This document shows positions 8,869 to 16,800 of a stretch of DNA of 64,000 nucleotides, piece by piece (within the stretch, counting starts at the first letter, position 1; every line of letters begins with the position of its first letter). A program made the position numbers and the translations under genes. The notes under the pieces were generated by a model. That model was not told the origin of the DNA, searched no databases, and saw nothing but the letters and a program-made list of their open reading frames with translations. The stretch is from DATBDN01 sp963715995. GTDB taxonomy: Bacteria > Actinomycetota > Thermoleophilia > Solirubrobacterales > Thermoleophilaceae. The stretch lies in assembly GCA_963715995.1 (NCBI GenBank), contig OY970283.1, positions 2,418,001-2,482,000 of the forward strand, written 5' to 3'.

Positions 8869-9748
8869 CCGCGACCCCCAGTCGTGCCCGCGCGCCCGCG
8901 AACGGCAGCGCGCCGGCAGCGATAAGAGCCAGGCCGAGCACGACATCGGCCGGCCCGGAGCTCATCACGGGGCTTGGGTACGGCTCGAACTCGCCCACTC
9001 CGGCCAGCCGCGCGATCACGACCCCGAGCGCAAGCACCGTGGCCACGGCCGTCACGCGCACGTCATGACGCGACCACGGCCGCCCGGCATGCGCAGGCCG
9101 GGACGACGATCCGTACCCGCGCAGCTCGAGAGCCGCCGCCACGTCGACGGCACGATCGAGCGCGCTGGCCACGGCCGCGCGCGCCACCAGCGAGCGTGAC
9201 GCGGGGCGCGCACGGCAGCGTGCGGCGTCACTCATCCGCATCGAGTCGCGCGCCAGCACCGGCACGAGGCGAGTCGCGAGCGACGCGGTGAGCGCGGAGC
9301 GATACGAGATCCGGCGGACCGCGCGCAGCAGCTCATCGGGGTCGACGATCGCGTTGAAGAGACCGAACGCCGCGACCAGCACGATCACGCGCAGCCCCGC
9401 GACCATGCCGAACATGACGGCCTCGAGCGTCACGTCGAAGCGGTGCCCGAACAGCTCGCCCAGGCGAGCGATGACCGTGTTGCCGTTCGAAGAGACAAGC
9501 GGATTGACAAGTGCGATGACAACCGCAAGCGGCAGACCGAGCAGCGCCGCGCGGCGGACCTGTCGCGCAACTCCCGCCAGCGACGCCGCGACGTAGACCC
9601 CGCCGCCCGCCGCGATCAGCACCGGCGGATGCTGGTAGAGCGCGGGCACCAGTGCGAACGCCATGCAGAAGGAGGCAGCTGCCCCGGCGCGCGCCCCGTG
9701 GAGCGGCGTCGCCCGGCGCACGTAGGGCTGGACGAGGAAGCTGCTCAA
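8861..9748 (-). CDS. ecfT: ECF transporter transmembrane coupling subunit EcfT
   Basis: About 295 residues with several hydrophobic helices, ending in a helical cytoplasmic region. The segment SLATRLVPVLARDSMRMSDAARCRA followed by ALELRGYGSS matches the coupling helices of CbiQ/EcfT proteins, which carry two short Ala-Arg-Gly-like motifs that dock on the ATPases; here the second reads ALELRGYG. A TTG start at 9748 is used because it forms a TTGA overlap with the stop of the DUF4430 lipoprotein gene. Longer in-frame starts would overlap that gene heavily. It couples ATP hydrolysis in EcfA to the S component encoded two genes downstream. Confidence 0.88.
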   Translation of the reverse strand: MSSFLVQPYVRRATPLHGARAGAAASFCMAFALVPALYQHPPVLIAAGGGVYVAASLAGVARQVRRAALLGLPLAVVIALVNPLVSSNGNTVIARLGELFGHRFDVTLEAVMFGMVAGLRVIVLVAAFGLFNAIVDPDELLRAVRRISYRSALTASLATRLVPVLARDSMRMSDAARCRARPASRSLVARAAVASALDRAVDVAAALELRGYGSSSRPAHAGRPWSRHDVRVTAVATVLALGVVIARLAGVGEFEPYPSPVMSSGPADVVLGLALIAAGALPFAGARARLGVAGA

Positions 9749-10662
9749 GGGGCACCCTCGAGCGGAAGCTTGCGGGGGCCCGACGGCAGCGCCGCGACCG
9801 CGTAGGCGTTGCGCAGCTTCGCGGCGCTGAGCAGCGACACTGCGCGCGCGACGCCGGCCTCGTCGACGCCGCTTACGACCCACAGTGGCTGCTGGTTGGC
9901 GGGCAGAAGCGCGGCCACCAGGCCGCTGCCGGGCGGCGCGTGGCTCACGACCTGACCGGCGGTCCCCAGCAGATCAAGCTCCGACCCGCCGCTGGCAAAG
10001 CGGGCGTAGACACCGCTGGCCGCCGGGCTTCCTTCCAGTGATTGGACGTCCGGCAGGCTGCGCAGCTCGGACCACTCGCCGACCTCGATCCGCAGCACGC
10101 CGCCACGCGCCTCGGACCCGAGTGCGCCCGTGCCCGCGGCGATGCCTGCGGCGTCGAGAGCGTTCTGCACCGCGGGGCACGACTTGGTCGACGGCGCGCA
10201 CTCCACCCTGATCGGATAGCGCGTCCCCTTCTGGCCGTGGAGAAACGGCTCGGGAAACGCTCCGACGATCGCGGGCACGTGCGGCGCGGCGCTCCAGCGG
10301 CGGTAGTCCCACTGCACCACGTCGCCGGGCGACAGCGTGCGACTGGCGGCGCCGGTCGGCGCCTCGACGCCGTTCACGAAGTAGAACCAGTCCTGGCGAC
10401 CGTTCGCGTTCGTGCCCGCCACGCCGTTGATCGACTGGACGAAGCCGCCGCCGTAACGCGTCGTCGTCTTCGCGTGCGACTGGAGCAGGCGCATGACGGT
10501 GTCGCTCGGGCGTACCTTCGGAATCGACGCCGTCGTCAGCGTCGTGTGGCCGAAGTCGCGCGTCACCCGCAGTTGCGCGCCCGAACTGCCCTTGGGAGCG
10601 CCGGGTCCCAGCCCGCAACCCGCGAACAGCACGCAGAGCGCGACGCACAGCCCGCGTCTCAC
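9745..10662 (-). CDS. Lipoprotein with transcobalamin-C-like (DUF4430) domain
   Basis: 305 residues. A short signal ends in the lipobox LFAGC, so the mature protein should be lipid-anchored outside the membrane. Residues about 30-125 carry the DUF4430 pattern: LRVTRDFG at the first strand, a central GGFVQSINGV turn, then WFYFVNGVEAPTGA and LSPGDVVQWDYRRW. This is the same order of elements as in the C-terminal beta domain of transcobalamin and intrinsic factor. The remaining 180 residues are not recognised. The GTG start overlaps the upstream stop (GTGA), and the gene is coupled to ecfT downstream. It is probably the surface receptor closest to the transporter; ligand binding is inferred from the fold and the riboswitch. 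Confidence 0.82.
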   Translation of the reverse strand: MRRGLCVALCVLFAGCGLGPGAPKGSSGAQLRVTRDFGHTTLTTASIPKVRPSDTVMRLLQSHAKTTTRYGGGFVQSINGVAGTNANGRQDWFYFVNGVEAPTGAASRTLSPGDVVQWDYRRWSAAPHVPAIVGAFPEPFLHGQKGTRYPIRVECAPSTKSCPAVQNALDAAGIAAGTGALGSEARGGVLRIEVGEWSELRSLPDVQSLEGSPAASGVYARFASGGSELDLLGTAGQVVSHAPPGSGLVAALLPANQQPLWVVSGVDEAGVARAVSLLSAAKLRNAYAVAALPSGPRKLPLEGAP

Positions 10663-11360
10663 CCGACCCGCACCTGCTTCGTGAACGAGCGAATACGGCC
10701 ATTCTGCTCGGCCCACACCCGATGGCTGCCGGCGGCCGGGCTGAAGCGCGCGACCCCCTTGGCATCGGTCAGCGCGCTCTCCGCGCCGGCGTGGACGGTT
10801 GCGCCCGGGTCGAGCTTGCCCTTGCCGCGGTCGTCGTACTGGCGCACCGACACGGCGATCGCGTTCCCGCTACGGGTGATTGCGAGGCCGAGTGTGTGCG
10901 GGCAACCGCGGTCCCGCGCGCTGACGTGGCACCAGAACCACGTCACGTGCACGCCGGGCTTCAGCCGTCCATGCCCGAGCGGGCCGGACGGGTCCCCCGC
11001 TCCCGCCGTGCCGAGCACGTTGCCTGCCTTGTAGACCCAGCCGTCGCTGCCCTTGTTGCGATCGGCGCCGATAGCGGCCACGAACAGGCCACTGGCGTCC
11101 GCTGCGTGTTTGGAGCACGAGCCGTAGTCGCGCAGCGACAGCGGTCCAACGCCGCTGCGGATGAGGGCGGCCAGCGGTGTGCCGGCGCCCACCGTGCAGC
11201 GGCGGCGCCCGACCTTGGCGGTCGCGGACGCGAGCGCCGGGGCCGATTGCCTGGCGGAGCCGTCGCGGAAGACGACCAGCTGCTCGACAGGCGCGGCAGC
11301 GAGCGCCGGCGGCGAGAAAGCCGCCAGCGCCAGCGCCGTGACGGCGATCAGCCGCCTCAC
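10659..11360 (-). CDS. Secreted DUF4430-like protein with C-terminal beta domain
   Basis: 233 residues with a clear signal peptide (MRRLIAVTALALAAFSPPALA; the start codon is GTG). The first half has a degenerate DUF4430 pattern: a strand with TPLAALIRSGVGPLSLRDYG, then GSDGWVYKAGNVLGTAGAG and HVTWFWCHV. The WVYKAGN segment takes the place of the WmYYVNG motif. The second half is a small beta domain (DPGATVHAGAESALTDAKGVARF) like bacterial Ig-like or regulatory-like modules. GTGA overlaps join it to both neighbours. Two Cys pairs are possible disulfides. It is probably a second extracellular corrinoid-binding subunit; this is weaker than for the neighbouring lipoprotein. Confidence 0.7.
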   Translation of the reverse strand: MRRLIAVTALALAAFSPPALAAAPVEQLVVFRDGSARQSAPALASATAKVGRRRCTVGAGTPLAALIRSGVGPLSLRDYGSCSKHAADASGLFVAAIGADRNKGSDGWVYKAGNVLGTAGAGDPSGPLGHGRLKPGVHVTWFWCHVSARDRGCPHTLGLAITRSGNAIAVSVRQYDDRGKGKLDPGATVHAGAESALTDAKGVARFSPAAGSHRVWAEQNGRIRSFTKQVRVG

Positions 11361-12529
11361 TTCACCCCGAACGGAGCCGAGACCCGCCCAGCGTTGTACG
11401 ACTTGTCAAGCACCTTGACGTCGAGGACGTAACGGCCCTTGCCAAGCGGTGACGGCAGCAGGTACGAGAAGCGCCCATTGCTGCCCACACGGAAGAAGCG
11501 GGCACGTGAGCACGGCACGGTGCGGTGCGTGAACACTCCGCGCTTGCCGCTGAACCAGCGGCAGCGCGATGCCGACGTGAGCTCGCCACCGTTGGTGGCA
11601 CGCAGCCGCAGGAAGACCTGCTGGATGCCGCCCGAGTCGTCGGTTGTTCCCGACAGCACGCGCGGGCCTTTTGAGTAGGTCTTGCCCGGCTGCACCGATC
11701 CGACCGTCACGTTCGGCGGCGTCGTGTCCTTCGCCGCAGCTGTCGGCGGCGGCGTGGTGTCGGCAGGGGGCGTGCTCGTGTCAGGCGCCTTGTCAGTGCC
11801 ACAGTCACCGCTGCCCGGCGCGTAGACACACACCGTCGCCGCGTTCGAGCGGATTGCATCGGAGCGGGTGGCCTTGAACGTGTGGTTGCCGGCGTCGGCG
11901 AACGAGACCGTCGCGTGACCACTGGAGTCGGTGCTCGCGCCTGCGACCGAAGCCGCCAGCGCAGGCGTGCGCGTCCCGTTCCCGTCGTTCGCCTGGACCG
12001 TCACCTGGAACGACTCGCCGGTGGCGGCGCGCGCCGGCGCGGTCAGCTGAAGCAGCGGCTGGCCGTAGTCGGCGTAGGCGAACAGCACATCGTCGCCGGC
12101 CGCCACCTCCTGCTGACAGCCGCCTACCTGCGAGGCCACCCAGTTGTCGAAGTAACCCCAGTAAGGCTGGTAGTCGGGAGCGCCGGTGTTCGTGTCGGGG
12201 CCGATCCGGCTGATGAAGAAGTCCTGGTAGCCACCGTCCCAGGTGGCGTCCCAAGTGAACCCGCCCGCGATCGAGCCGTCGTCCATCGCACTCGTCAGGG
12301 TCGGGCCGGCGCTGGCGTTCGCTCCTCCGTTGGTGCCATCGCACGGATGGGCGCCTGAGCCGTCCTTCGTGAGCATCTTGGCGTCGGTGGTGACCGGGCC
12401 TTCGTAGAGCGTCTGCGACGAGCCTTCGACGCGAACGTTCAAGCTGACCGGCGCAGCAGGCGCCGGGGCGGCTGCGACGAGCGCAGCGGTGGTGGCGGCT
12501 GCTGCCGCGAACCTGCGGATCTGGGACAT
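11357..12529 (-). CDS. Secreted DUF4430-like protein, first gene behind the cobalamin riboswitch
   Basis: 390 residues with an N-terminal signal peptide (about 1-26). Residues 27-150 form the transcobalamin-C-like region, beginning SLNVRVEGSSQTLYEGPVTT and including YWGYFDNWVAS and AGDDVLFAYADYG, which match the WmYYvNG and GD-strand elements of DUF4430. An Ig-like module follows (about 150-235), then a Thr/Pro-rich linker and a C-terminal beta domain (about 280-390) with two Cys. That last domain resembles the C-terminal region of the ceramidase-like protein at 38137-40806. A GGGGAGG ribosome site sits 5 bases before the ATG. It is the promoter-proximal gene, so it is most directly controlled by the riboswitch. 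Confidence 0.75.
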   Translation of the reverse strand: MSQIRRFAAAAATTAALVAAAPAPAAPVSLNVRVEGSSQTLYEGPVTTDAKMLTKDGSGAHPCDGTNGGANASAGPTLTSAMDDGSIAGGFTWDATWDGGYQDFFISRIGPDTNTGAPDYQPYWGYFDNWVASQVGGCQQEVAAGDDVLFAYADYGQPLLQLTAPARAATGESFQVTVQANDGNGTRTPALAASVAGASTDSSGHATVSFADAGNHTFKATRSDAIRSNAATVCVYAPGSGDCGTDKAPDTSTPPADTTPPPTAAAKDTTPPNVTVGSVQPGKTYSKGPRVLSGTTDDSGGIQQVFLRLRATNGGELTSASRCRWFSGKRGVFTHRTVPCSRARFFRVGSNGRFSYLLPSPLGKGRYVLDVKVLDKSYNAGRVSAPFGVK

Positions 12530-12559
12530 GTGAGCCTCCCCTTTCCTCGAGGGATCGTG

Positions 12560-12740
12560 TGGCGTTGAGGCCGGAGGCAGGTCTCCTGGCTCCCGGATTC
12601 GCCAGGCCGCGCCTTCCCGAAGCGACGGCGTCGCCTCAGTGGCTCATGCGGCTGGCATAGCCGGTAACAGTGGCGGGACCGCGCCGGATTTTCACCGGAC
12701 TTCCCTTGACCACCGGCCTATTGCTGCGCCGAGGATATCG
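12560..12740 (-). ncRNA. Cobalamin (adenosylcobalamin-type) riboswitch
   Basis: The minus strand carries the conserved cobalamin-riboswitch landmarks in order: GGGAA then CCGGTGAAAATCCGGCGCGG, CCCGCCACTGT, GAGCCACTG, and finally the B12 box AGCCAGGAGACCTGCC close to the start of the downstream gene. The spacing fits an intact aptamer ending about 35-40 bases before the ATG at 12529. With bound cobalamin this element normally shuts off expression, here by sequestering the ribosome site or ending transcription in the leader. It controls the six-gene DUF4430/EcfT/EcfA/EcfS operon, which strongly assigns cobalamin as the cargo. Confidence 0.95.
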
Positions 12741-12761
12741 CCTGCGAGCCGCCGCCGGCTG

Positions 12762-13625
12762 TCAGAGCTGGCGCGTACCGAAGGCGGCGACGCTCACGGG
12801 CAGCAGAGCACAGAGCGCGCCCACCGCCATGGCGGCCGCGAGCGTGGTCGTGTGCTCTGCGGCGAACGATCCGTGGTGCGTCGCGGCAGCAACCGCGACG
12901 GCAACGATCGCGAGCACTCCGGCCATGAACGCGACCACGAAAGCACCGGCATGGACGACGTCGATCCCCTGGATGGCCCGACGTGCGGCATCGCGGCCGC
13001 TGCGCTCGGGCCAGCGCTCATCGGCAGCCCTGAGCGCCGCGACCGTGAGCAGGGTGCAGGCGGTCGCCACCAGGAAGCCACCGACGACGTCGCTCGGGTA
13101 GTGCCACGCCAGCAACATCACGGACTCCGAGACCGCCAGAGTGAAGACAGCTCCGGCGATCGCCACCCACCGCCGCCAGGCGACCGGAGCGACGATGACC
13201 GCGGCGAACGCGAGCGTCATCGACGCCGTCGCGTGCCCACTCGGGAACGACGCCGCCGAGATCTGCGCGTGCCCGAGGGCGTCGTGCCAGCGCTCGTATG
13301 CGAGGAGCTGCTTGAGCGCCTGCGCAAGCACGTTTGCGGCGATCAGAAGCAGCACAACCGCTAGCGCGTGGCGAGGCCGGCGCTGATAGAGCGCGCTCGA
13401 GGCCAGGAGCACCGTCCAGAGCGCAAACGGCACGGGATTCGCAAGCGCCGCCACCCGCTCCGCCAAGACGTCGAACCACGACCACTGGAGGTTCACGAAG
13501 CCGGTGACAGCCCACCCGTCCGCTCCGCGCACGGACGGGACCCAGTACGCGACAGCGAGCACCACGACGAACGCGACCCAGCACGCGCATGCCAGCACAA
13601 ACGGCCGTTTCCAACCACCACGCAT
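12762..13625 (-). CDS. PAP2-superfamily membrane phosphatase with an altered catalytic motif
   Basis: About 287 residues with six or more hydrophobic helices. PAP2 motifs are visible: KQLLAYERW (motif 1, with RW rather than RP), SFPSGHATA (motif 2) and SVMLLAWHYPSD (motif 3: S-V-x5-H-x3-D, with Val where Arg is usual). Family members dephosphorylate undecaprenyl diphosphate, phosphatidate or related lipids at the outer face. The missing Arg may weaken phosphate binding. The ATG at 13625 is preferred over 13667, whose extra 14 residues are not hydrophobic or conserved-looking. Its stop lies just upstream of the riboswitch, so read-through from this gene into the B12 operon is possible. Confidence 0.8.
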   Translation of the reverse strand: MRGGWKRPFVLACACWVAFVVVLAVAYWVPSVRGADGWAVTGFVNLQWSWFDVLAERVAALANPVPFALWTVLLASSALYQRRPRHALAVVLLLIAANVLAQALKQLLAYERWHDALGHAQISAASFPSGHATASMTLAFAAVIVAPVAWRRWVAIAGAVFTLAVSESVMLLAWHYPSDVVGGFLVATACTLLTVAALRAADERWPERSGRDAARRAIQGIDVVHAGAFVVAFMAGVLAIVAVAVAAATHHGSFAAEHTTTLAAAMAVGALCALLPVSVAAFGTRQL

Positions 13626-13701
13626 CTGCTCTGAGGGTACCCGTGCGCCCATGCCACAAGCGGGCAAAACCGCCCCTCGCCGCTATAGTCCGGCGCCGCA
13701 G

Positions 13702-13774
13702 GCCGCCATCGTCTAGGGGACTAGGACGCCGCCCTCTCACGGCGGTAACGGGGGTTCGAATCCCCCTGGCGGTA
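13702..13774 (+). tRNA. tRNA-Glu (anticodon CTC)
   Basis: 73 bases fold as a standard cloverleaf. The acceptor arm GCCGCCA pairs with TGGCGGT, including a G-T first pair. The anticodon arm CCGCC/GGCGG encloses loop CTCTCAC with anticodon CTC. The T arm is GGGGG-TTCGAAT-CCCCC and the discriminator base is A. CCA is not encoded. Confidence 0.95.
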
Positions 13775-13790
13775 CTCCAGGAGGTGGAGC

Positions 13791-14894
13791 TCAGCGCGCG
13801 AACGCCGCGGCCTGAGCCTTCACCAGGTCGACCAGATCGCCGAGCGCGACGTTGGCGTCGATCAGGTGGAGTCCCCAGGTGGCATCCGGCGAGGCCTTCG
13901 GCACCGGCGTGCCCGCCTCCGACGTCACGCGCAGCACGTTCGACTTGCCGTCGTTGGTGCAACGGCCACTGAATGCGCCGTGCGACTCGACGAACGGCGT
14001 CGACGCCTGCGGGATCGGGAAGTCGAGCAGCTGGATGCCGGCGGCGATGAGCGTTCCGGGGGCGAACGGCTTCGATGGGATGATCGAGTCGAGCTTCGCC
14101 GAGCCGCCGCCGAGGGCTGCCGGGTTGGTGCACATGACCTCCTGGCCGGCGAGCCCCGTGTGCCCGAAGAGCGTGGTGTCCGGCGGAGTGTCGTTGAAGC
14201 TCGAGAACGCGATCACGCAGCCTGTCTGAGCGCGCTTGCGACAGGCGGCCATGTTCTTGAACGAGCCGCCGCGGTCGCTGTGCTTGCGCTCGGTGACGTT
14301 GCCGCCGAGCAGGATCGCGGAGACGATCTTGCGCCGCATCTTCGCGCTGTTGTCGATGTGATGTGCGATCAGGTCGGTCAGCACGAAGCTGCCCTGCGAG
14401 TGGCCGATCAGCACGACCCCGCGGCCCTTGTTGTACTTCGCGAGGTACTGCTTCCAAGCCTCGAGTACGTCGCCCTGGCCGATCTTCTGGTTGGCCGCCG
14501 TGAAGTCTCCGCGCTCGAGCGCAGGCACCGTGATCTGACGGTAGATCGGCGCGAACACCCGGCACACCTGCGAGTAGCGAGCGGTCTGGTAGAGCGCGAT
14601 GTCCTGGATCTCCGGATCGCGCGCCTTCGTCGCGTTCGTCGTCTGCTGGTTGCTGACGGTCGGGTAGACGTAGAAGCAGTCGATCTTCGGATTGGCCACC
14701 CGCTTCGGCGTGATGACGCCGACCTTCGTGTCGAACGGGTGGAAGACCGTGGTCTTCAGGCTCGGCGTGCACGGGTCCTTCGCCATGCCGGGCTTGCACA
14801 GCCACACCACCTTCGCGTTGGCCTGGGCCGCGAACACCGAAGCGGCAGCGACGACGAGCACGAACACGAGAACCAGGCGGGCGCGGGCGAGCAT
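13791..14894 (-). CDS. Secreted DUF3089-type alpha/beta hydrolase
   Basis: 367 residues. The signal peptide (about 1-24) ends at ANAK. The nucleophile elbow GHSQGS lies near residue 165, and a DFPIP/HLIDAN region near the C-terminus supplies candidate acid and His. The YVYPTVSN segment after the first strand is typical of the DUF3089 family of lysophospholipase- or esterase-like proteins. The ATG at 14894 is chosen because it gives a clean signal peptide; the long upstream extension in the same frame overlaps the divergent crcB genes. The gap to the divergent crcB start is only 24 bases, so the two promoters overlap. The natural ester substrate is unknown. Confidence 0.8.
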   Translation of the reverse strand: MLARARLVLVFVLVVAAASVFAAQANAKVVWLCKPGMAKDPCTPSLKTTVFHPFDTKVGVITPKRVANPKIDCFYVYPTVSNQQTTNATKARDPEIQDIALYQTARYSQVCRVFAPIYRQITVPALERGDFTAANQKIGQGDVLEAWKQYLAKYNKGRGVVLIGHSQGSFVLTDLIAHHIDNSAKMRRKIVSAILLGGNVTERKHSDRGGSFKNMAACRKRAQTGCVIAFSSFNDTPPDTTLFGHTGLAGQEVMCTNPAALGGGSAKLDSIIPSKPFAPGTLIAAGIQLLDFPIPQASTPFVESHGAFSGRCTNDGKSNVLRVTSEAGTPVPKASPDATWGLHLIDANVALGDLVDLVKAQAAAFAR

Positions 14895-14918
14895 CGGCGC
14901 AGAATAGCCTCGGGCCGC

Positions 14919-15281
14919 GTGCGCACGGGCCGGTCGACCTATCTCGCGATCTTCATCGGCGGCTTCGCGGGCGCGGTCACGCGCGCGGAGCTGGCCGAGG
15001 CCGTCGTGCAGCACGCGGGCCAGTGGCCGTGGGCGACCTTCGCCGCGAACATCACGGGCGCTTTCGTCCTCGGCCTGGTGATCGCCCGCGGCCTGAACGT
15101 GGACCTGCTCGGCGTCGGCTTCTGCGGCGCGCTGACCACCTTCTCGACGATGCAGCTCGAGCTGCTGAACATGCTCGATGCGGGCCGCGTCGGGCTGGCG
15201 CTGGCATACGCCCTGGTGAGCATCACGACCGGCTACCTGGCGATCGGCGCGGCGCGCGCGTTCGCGAGGCGATCGCCATGA
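14919..15281 (+). CDS. crcB: Fluoride channel subunit (CrcB/FluC), first copy
   Basis: A 120-residue, four-helix protein that exports fluoride passively and protects enolase and pyrophosphatase. Family motifs are present: GGFAGAVTRAEL at the N-terminus, ANITGAFVLG in helix 2, and GFCGALTTFSTM in helix 3, where the TTFS turn holds the fluoride-coordinating Thr/Ser and Phe. The GTG start is at 14919. Its stop overlaps the ATG of a second crcB (ATGA), as expected for a heterodimeric channel. No fluoride riboswitch is seen in the 24-base upstream gap. Confidence 0.93.
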   Translation: MRTGRSTYLAIFIGGFAGAVTRAELAEAVVQHAGQWPWATFAANITGAFVLGLVIARGLNVDLLGVGFCGALTTFSTMQLELLNMLDAGRVGLALAYALVSITTGYLAIGAARAFARRSP

Positions 15282-15631
15282 CCCCGGCGCTGCTGCTGGG
15301 CATCGGCGCACTCGGCGGCATCGGCGCGCTTGCGCGCTTCCTGGTCGCCGATGCGATCGCGTACCACGCGCGGGCGCCGGTCGAGATCGCAACGGTCGCG
15401 GTGAACCTGGCCGGGGCGCTCGCGCTCGGGCTGCTCGCCGGCCTGGCGGTGGCCGACGACGTCTACCGACTTGCCGCCACAGGCTTCCTTGGCGCCTACA
15501 CCACCTTCAGCGGCTGGATGCTCGACTCGCGCCGCCTGCCGCGCCCGTTCGCCGCGGTCAACCTCGGCGCGAGCCTGGTGCTCGGCGTGCTCGCCGCGTG
15601 GGCCGGGCGCAAGCTCGGCATGACGCTCTAA
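15278..15631 (+). CDS. crcB: Fluoride channel subunit (CrcB/FluC), second copy
   Basis: A 117-residue paralogue of the preceding gene, with four hydrophobic helices and the motifs GALGGIGALARFLV, VNLAGALALG and GFLGAYTTFSGWM. Tandem divergent FluC pairs in actinobacteria and firmicutes usually assemble as an antiparallel heterodimer, each subunit in a fixed membrane orientation. The two copies here differ in flanking charges, which fits that arrangement. It ends by overlapping the convergent sigma-factor stop by 4 bases. Confidence 0.93.
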   Translation: MTPALLLGIGALGGIGALARFLVADAIAYHARAPVEIATVAVNLAGALALGLLAGLAVADDVYRLAATGFLGAYTTFSGWMLDSRRLPRPFAAVNLGASLVLGVLAAWAGRKLGMTL

Positions 15632-16800
15632 TGCAGCGCCTCGAGCCTGCGCTCGAGCAGCCGGCGCTCGGCGTCGTCGGCCGCCAGCTCGAGCGCGCGG
15701 CGCAGGGCGGCGCCCGCTTCCTCGGGGCGATCGAGGCGGCGCAGCAGCTCACCGCGGGTGGCGTGCAGGTAGCGGTAGTCGTCGAGGTCGAGCGCTTCGA
15801 CGATGTCGAGCCCGGCGGCCGGGCCCTCGGCCTCGGCGACCGCGACCGCGCGGTTCAGCTCGACGACGGGCGAGCCAGTCAGGCGCGACAGCTCGCCGTA
15901 GAGGGCGGCGATCTGCGGCCAGTCACGCGGCTCGCCGGCATGGAGCGATGCGATCGCCGCCTGGATGACGTACGGCCCGCGCCCGTGCAGCGCAAGCGCC
16001 CGGTCGAGCACAACGCGTCCCGCGGCGACCGCGGCCTCATCCCACAGCGACCGGTCCTGATCCTCCAGCAGCACCAGCTCGCCGTCGCGGAAACGCGCCG
16101 CGCGCCGCGCCTCGAGCAGGATCATCATCGCGAGCAGCCCGTGCACCTCGGGCTCGTCGGGCATCAGCTCCGCGAGCGCGCGTCCCAGCCGCAGCGCCTC
16201 CTGCGCGAGCTCGCCGCGGCCGCTGTAGCCCTCGTTGAAGATCAGGTAGACGACCGCGAGCACCGCCGCGAGGCGATCGGGAAGCAGGTGGTCCGGCGGG
16301 ACTCGGAACGGGATCCCAGCCGCCTTGATCTTGCGCTTGGCCCGCACGAGCCGCTGCGCCATCGTCGCGTCCGGGACGAGGAACGCGCGCGCGATCTCGT
16401 CGGTGCTCAGGCCGCCGAGCGTGCGCAGCGTCAGCGCCACCTGTGCCTCGATCGCAAGCGCCGGATGGCAGCAGGTGAAGATGAGCTCGAGGCGCTCGTC
16501 GGGGATCGTCGCGTCGTCCATGGGCATGTCCTCCGTCGCCGGCTGGCGCTCCGCGAGCAGCCGGGTCTTCTCCGCGAACGTCCGGTCGCGGCGGATGCGG
16601 TCGATCGCGCGATTGCGCGCGGTCGTCACGAGCCACGCCCCCGGGTTGCCGGGCACGCCGTCACGGCGCCAGCGCTCTGCCGCGACCGCGAACGCCTCCT
16701 GGGCGGCCTCCTCGGCGAGATCGAAGTCGCCGAGGAAGCCGATCAGGATGGCGATTACGCGACCCCACTGGTCGCGGAAGACCTGGTCGAGTGGGCTCAC
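15628..16800 (-). CDS. ECF42-type RNA polymerase sigma factor with C-terminal extension (DUF6596)
   Basis: 390 residues. Sigma region 2 (DFDLAEEAAQEAFAVAAERW) near residues 25-45 and region 4 (LSTDEIARAFLVPDATMAQRLVRAKRKI) near 135-165 are followed by a helical repeat-like extension of about 210 residues, including VYLIFNEGYSG. That extension defines the ECF42 group and replaces a classical anti-sigma factor. The GTG start at 16800 overlaps the stop of the YCII/DGPF gene, the usual ECF42 partner. No anti-sigma gene is adjacent, as is normal for this group. Its regulon is unknown; it probably directs its own DGPF operon. Confidence 0.92.
   Translation of the reverse strand: MSPLDQVFRDQWGRVIAILIGFLGDFDLAEEAAQEAFAVAAERWRRDGVPGNPGAWLVTTARNRAIDRIRRDRTFAEKTRLLAERQPATEDMPMDDATIPDERLELIFTCCHPALAIEAQVALTLRTLGGLSTDEIARAFLVPDATMAQRLVRAKRKIKAAGIPFRVPPDHLLPDRLAAVLAVVYLIFNEGYSGRGELAQEALRLGRALAELMPDEPEVHGLLAMMILLEARRAARFRDGELVLLEDQDRSLWDEAAVAAGRVVLDRALALHGRGPYVIQAAIASLHAGEPRDWPQIAALYGELSRLTGSPVVELNRAVAVAEAEGPAAGLDIVEALDLDDYRYLHATRGELLRRLDRPEEAGAALRRALELAADDAERRLLERRLEALH

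Noticed and set aside
14860..14919. A fluoride riboswitch before crcB
   Set aside because: Only 24 bases separate the divergent starts, and the sequence lacks the fluoride aptamer core.
13791..15392. A 533-residue version of the DUF3089 protein beginning at 15392
   Set aside because: The extension runs antisense through both crcB genes and lacks a signal peptide; the ATG at 14894 gives a normal secreted protein.
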